From Allacma fusca (Eukaryota > Arthropoda > Collembola > Symphypleona > Sminthuridae): 64,000 bases of DNA. Positions 62,404 to 64,000 of this stretch are shown here, piece after piece. The position numbers were made by a program, and so were the translations under genes. A model generated the notes under the pieces. It did not search any database, was not told where the DNA came from, and saw only the letters and a list, made by a program, of their open reading frames with translations. How positions within the stretch are numbered: position 1 is the stretch's first letter; the number at the start of each line of letters is the position of its first letter. The stretch spans positions 42,850,600-42,914,599 of the forward strand of contig OX359250.1 of assembly GCA_947179485.1 (NCBI GenBank), read 5' to 3'.

Positions 62404-63869
62404 CTGCAATTAAGAAGACAACTTTCTTAATAGTTCTGACTCCGTAAGAAATCACTATTAATCATGTATACTGTTAGCTGCCATCAAACCCTCAACGGAG
62501 CTTGTCAGTATTTTCCACATAATCCAATAGACAAAATATTTATGTATGCAATATTATTATTGTGGAAACTCATCGCTATGGAATACTATGGTTTCATCAT
62601 CCGAAGTCTCATGTCATCCTCACGCATCATCATCATGCAATTTTTATAGGTTAGCTAAAAGATCGTAATCCATAGCCGCTCACTCTACAGCATAATCCTA
62701 TCGTAATATCATAGATTGTATTTTTGGAATATTGCAATTTTCAAGATTTAATTTGACGTTGTAATTTCGTTTGTATTGGCCAATTAGAACCAAACAAAAT
62801 GCAAATCCACTTAAGGCTTATAGTATGTGGCTTTACTGTTAACACAAATATCCGGCGGGTACTGTAACCGGGTAATACAATGCCCGATATTCGTAAATTC
62901 GTGATTTTCACTGCTTTAATATGTTTTAATGCTTGTTGGGCGTCAGATTATCTTCGTACTAATGACATCCGGCATTGCACCCAGGTATTATAATAGCCAG
63001 TACAGGTAAGAACCCGTGTTACTATAATATTTATGAAAATCGGGCATTGTATTACCCGGTTACAGTTCCCGCCGGATATTTGTGTTAACAGTAAAGCCAC
63101 ATACTATAAGCCTTAAGTGGATTTGCATTTTGTTTGGTTCTAATTGGCCAATACAAACGGCAGTAATCGTCATTTAACCATGCTAATCTAGGTCTGGTAT
63201 CCTGTTACCCGAATGGGCCCTAAAAATTAATTTAAGCTCATGGTATTATATGGAACACATTTGCGTCGTCGGTTTTGCCTTAAATAAGTAATAAACAAGT
63301 ATTTCAGAAATATAGCCTGAGGGGACACTGTTGTGACGTCACAGGGTCATCCCGGGACGTCGCTTATGGGAATCCTACACGAGGTTACACATGTGACTCA
63401 CATGTCGTAGTTAGGAGCATTGACTTATTTGGCCACATATTGCAGTTGCCCTCGAATTGAAGTAAAGCATGCACATTTTCTAGTTCTTCATCATTACTAC
63501 GTACTAGTTACTCCTGTCCTCCTCATTTAAATGTTGGATTTAGGCCGAAATGATATAAAACAACTTACAGGTTGTCAAAAATGGCTTCGTTTACACTTAT
63601 TAAATCACATTGAATAGGTATATAAACAATTAATCCTTTAAAACTGTATTCTGTTTGCCAAGTTTACTGTTGTGCGATATACTTATATATATTCTCAACA
63701 AAATTTGCGATCTTTATCGCCAGTTAATATGGCCATATTTGGGATAGTATTGTCTCGCCATATCCCTATTGGTACCCCTAGTGCTTGCACTACTCTGTTG
63801 TTTTAACAGTAAAACCATTGAAATCATGCATACAGACAAGTATTGATGTACGTGAGTAAGATAGCTTAC
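62404..63869 (-). other. Intron of the minus-strand gene
   Basis: From the donor CCCAG|GTAAGC (G at 63869) to the acceptor AG at 62404. It contains a foldback element at 62768-63159. The remainder shows no other feature. Confidence 0.6.
62768..63159. repeat. Foldback element with 131-bp arms
   Basis: Sequence from CGTTTGTATTGGCCAATTAG (62768) to about 62898 is repeated inverted at 63029-63159 with very few differences; the loop is about 130 bases. It includes CCGGGTAATACAATGCCCGA and its inverse. No clear target duplication was found. A MITE or foldback transposon is the likely class. Confidence 0.8.
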
Positions 63870-64000
63870 CTGGGGCGGTATAAGCTCCTGTTGATATTTT
63901 GTCCTCATGGTAAAACTGATTTGTTGAGCCTATGCTGCTCATCCCACCCCCAAGATCTCCAGCTGGGATACCAAGGCAAAGATTTATGTGGTAACACGAG
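63870..64000 (-). CDS. Host gene upstream exon, open at the window edge
   Basis: On the minus strand the sequence from the edge to 63870 is open and ends at a strong donor, CCCAG|GTAAGC. It encodes about 43 residues with CYHINLCLGIP, a Gly-rich part (AGDLGGGMSSIGS) and STGAYTAP, then one base of a codon completed to Gly by the exon at 62403. The matching phase and open frame support it as the exon before 62403. The rest of the gene lies beyond the window. The family is not recognised; the Gly-rich, Cys-bearing sequence would suit a secreted protein. Confidence 0.55.

Noticed and set aside
1-64000. CRISPR arrays, bacterial operons, rRNA genes
   Set aside because: The tandem arrays have no unique spacers, the genes have introns, and no rRNA core motif was seen.

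Overview
The window is AT-rich nuclear DNA of an animal. It has spliced genes with GT..AG introns, full-length BEL/Pao and Ty3/gypsy LTR retrotransposons, Helitrons, a pogo/Tigger-type (psq-HTH) transposase, many hAT-type MITEs and a scaffold gap of exactly 200 N. This fits an invertebrate, plausibly an arthropod; the species is inference. Most of the 64 kb is nested mobile DNA around one recognisable host gene.

Layout. 1-6788: cluster of non-autonomous Helitrons and fragments sharing one 3' end (hairpin, short spacer, CTAG), with a small hAT-type MITE and one small Ser/Lys-rich ORF. 6789-15675: a complete, damaged autonomous Helitron (8,887 bp) with a spliced-looking leader, an array of 81 36-bp units plus five 33-bp units, and a Rep-helicase gene. 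It inserted 12 bp inside the 5' end of an older Helitron; the interrupted copy and an uninterrupted relative at 28.9 kb fix both boundaries to the base. 15799-22961: a hAT-type MITE carrying a BEL/Pao element (16151-22257, minus strand). 24050-27179: large diverged inverted repeat with a 5'-truncated LINE bounded by an 18-bp duplication. 27212-28989: Helitron copy, minus strand. 30225-31016: 165-bp tandem array. 31542-33762: two more MITEs. 33770-47717: a 3.7-kb inverted duplication around a psq transposase locus, with a 2.9-kb direct repeat on both sides of the N gap that looks like unmerged contig overlap. 49620-58764: Ty3/gypsy element with identical 519-bp LTRs, gag, pol and a third ORF with two hydrophobic segments. 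59702-62028: two further hAT-type MITEs. 62768-63159: foldback element.

Host gene. On the minus strand, exons at 63870-64000 (open at the window edge), 60658-62403 and 47201-48483 have matching phase-1 junctions and appear to form one gene. Its last exon encodes a six-helix cytochrome b561/ferric-reductase domain. The gypsy element and one MITE lie in its 12-kb last intron, a foldback lies in another intron, and a 1,270-bp MITE sits inside the coding part of the middle exon. A truncated inverted copy of the last exon is at 33780-34286.

A recurring theme is a set of hAT-type MITEs with 8-bp target duplications, each with a body saturated by its own short motif first seen near its termini (GGGTAC, TTCGAA, ATTTTGTATTT, TCCGATCGGAT, CACTACTCTA, AAATCCCTG).
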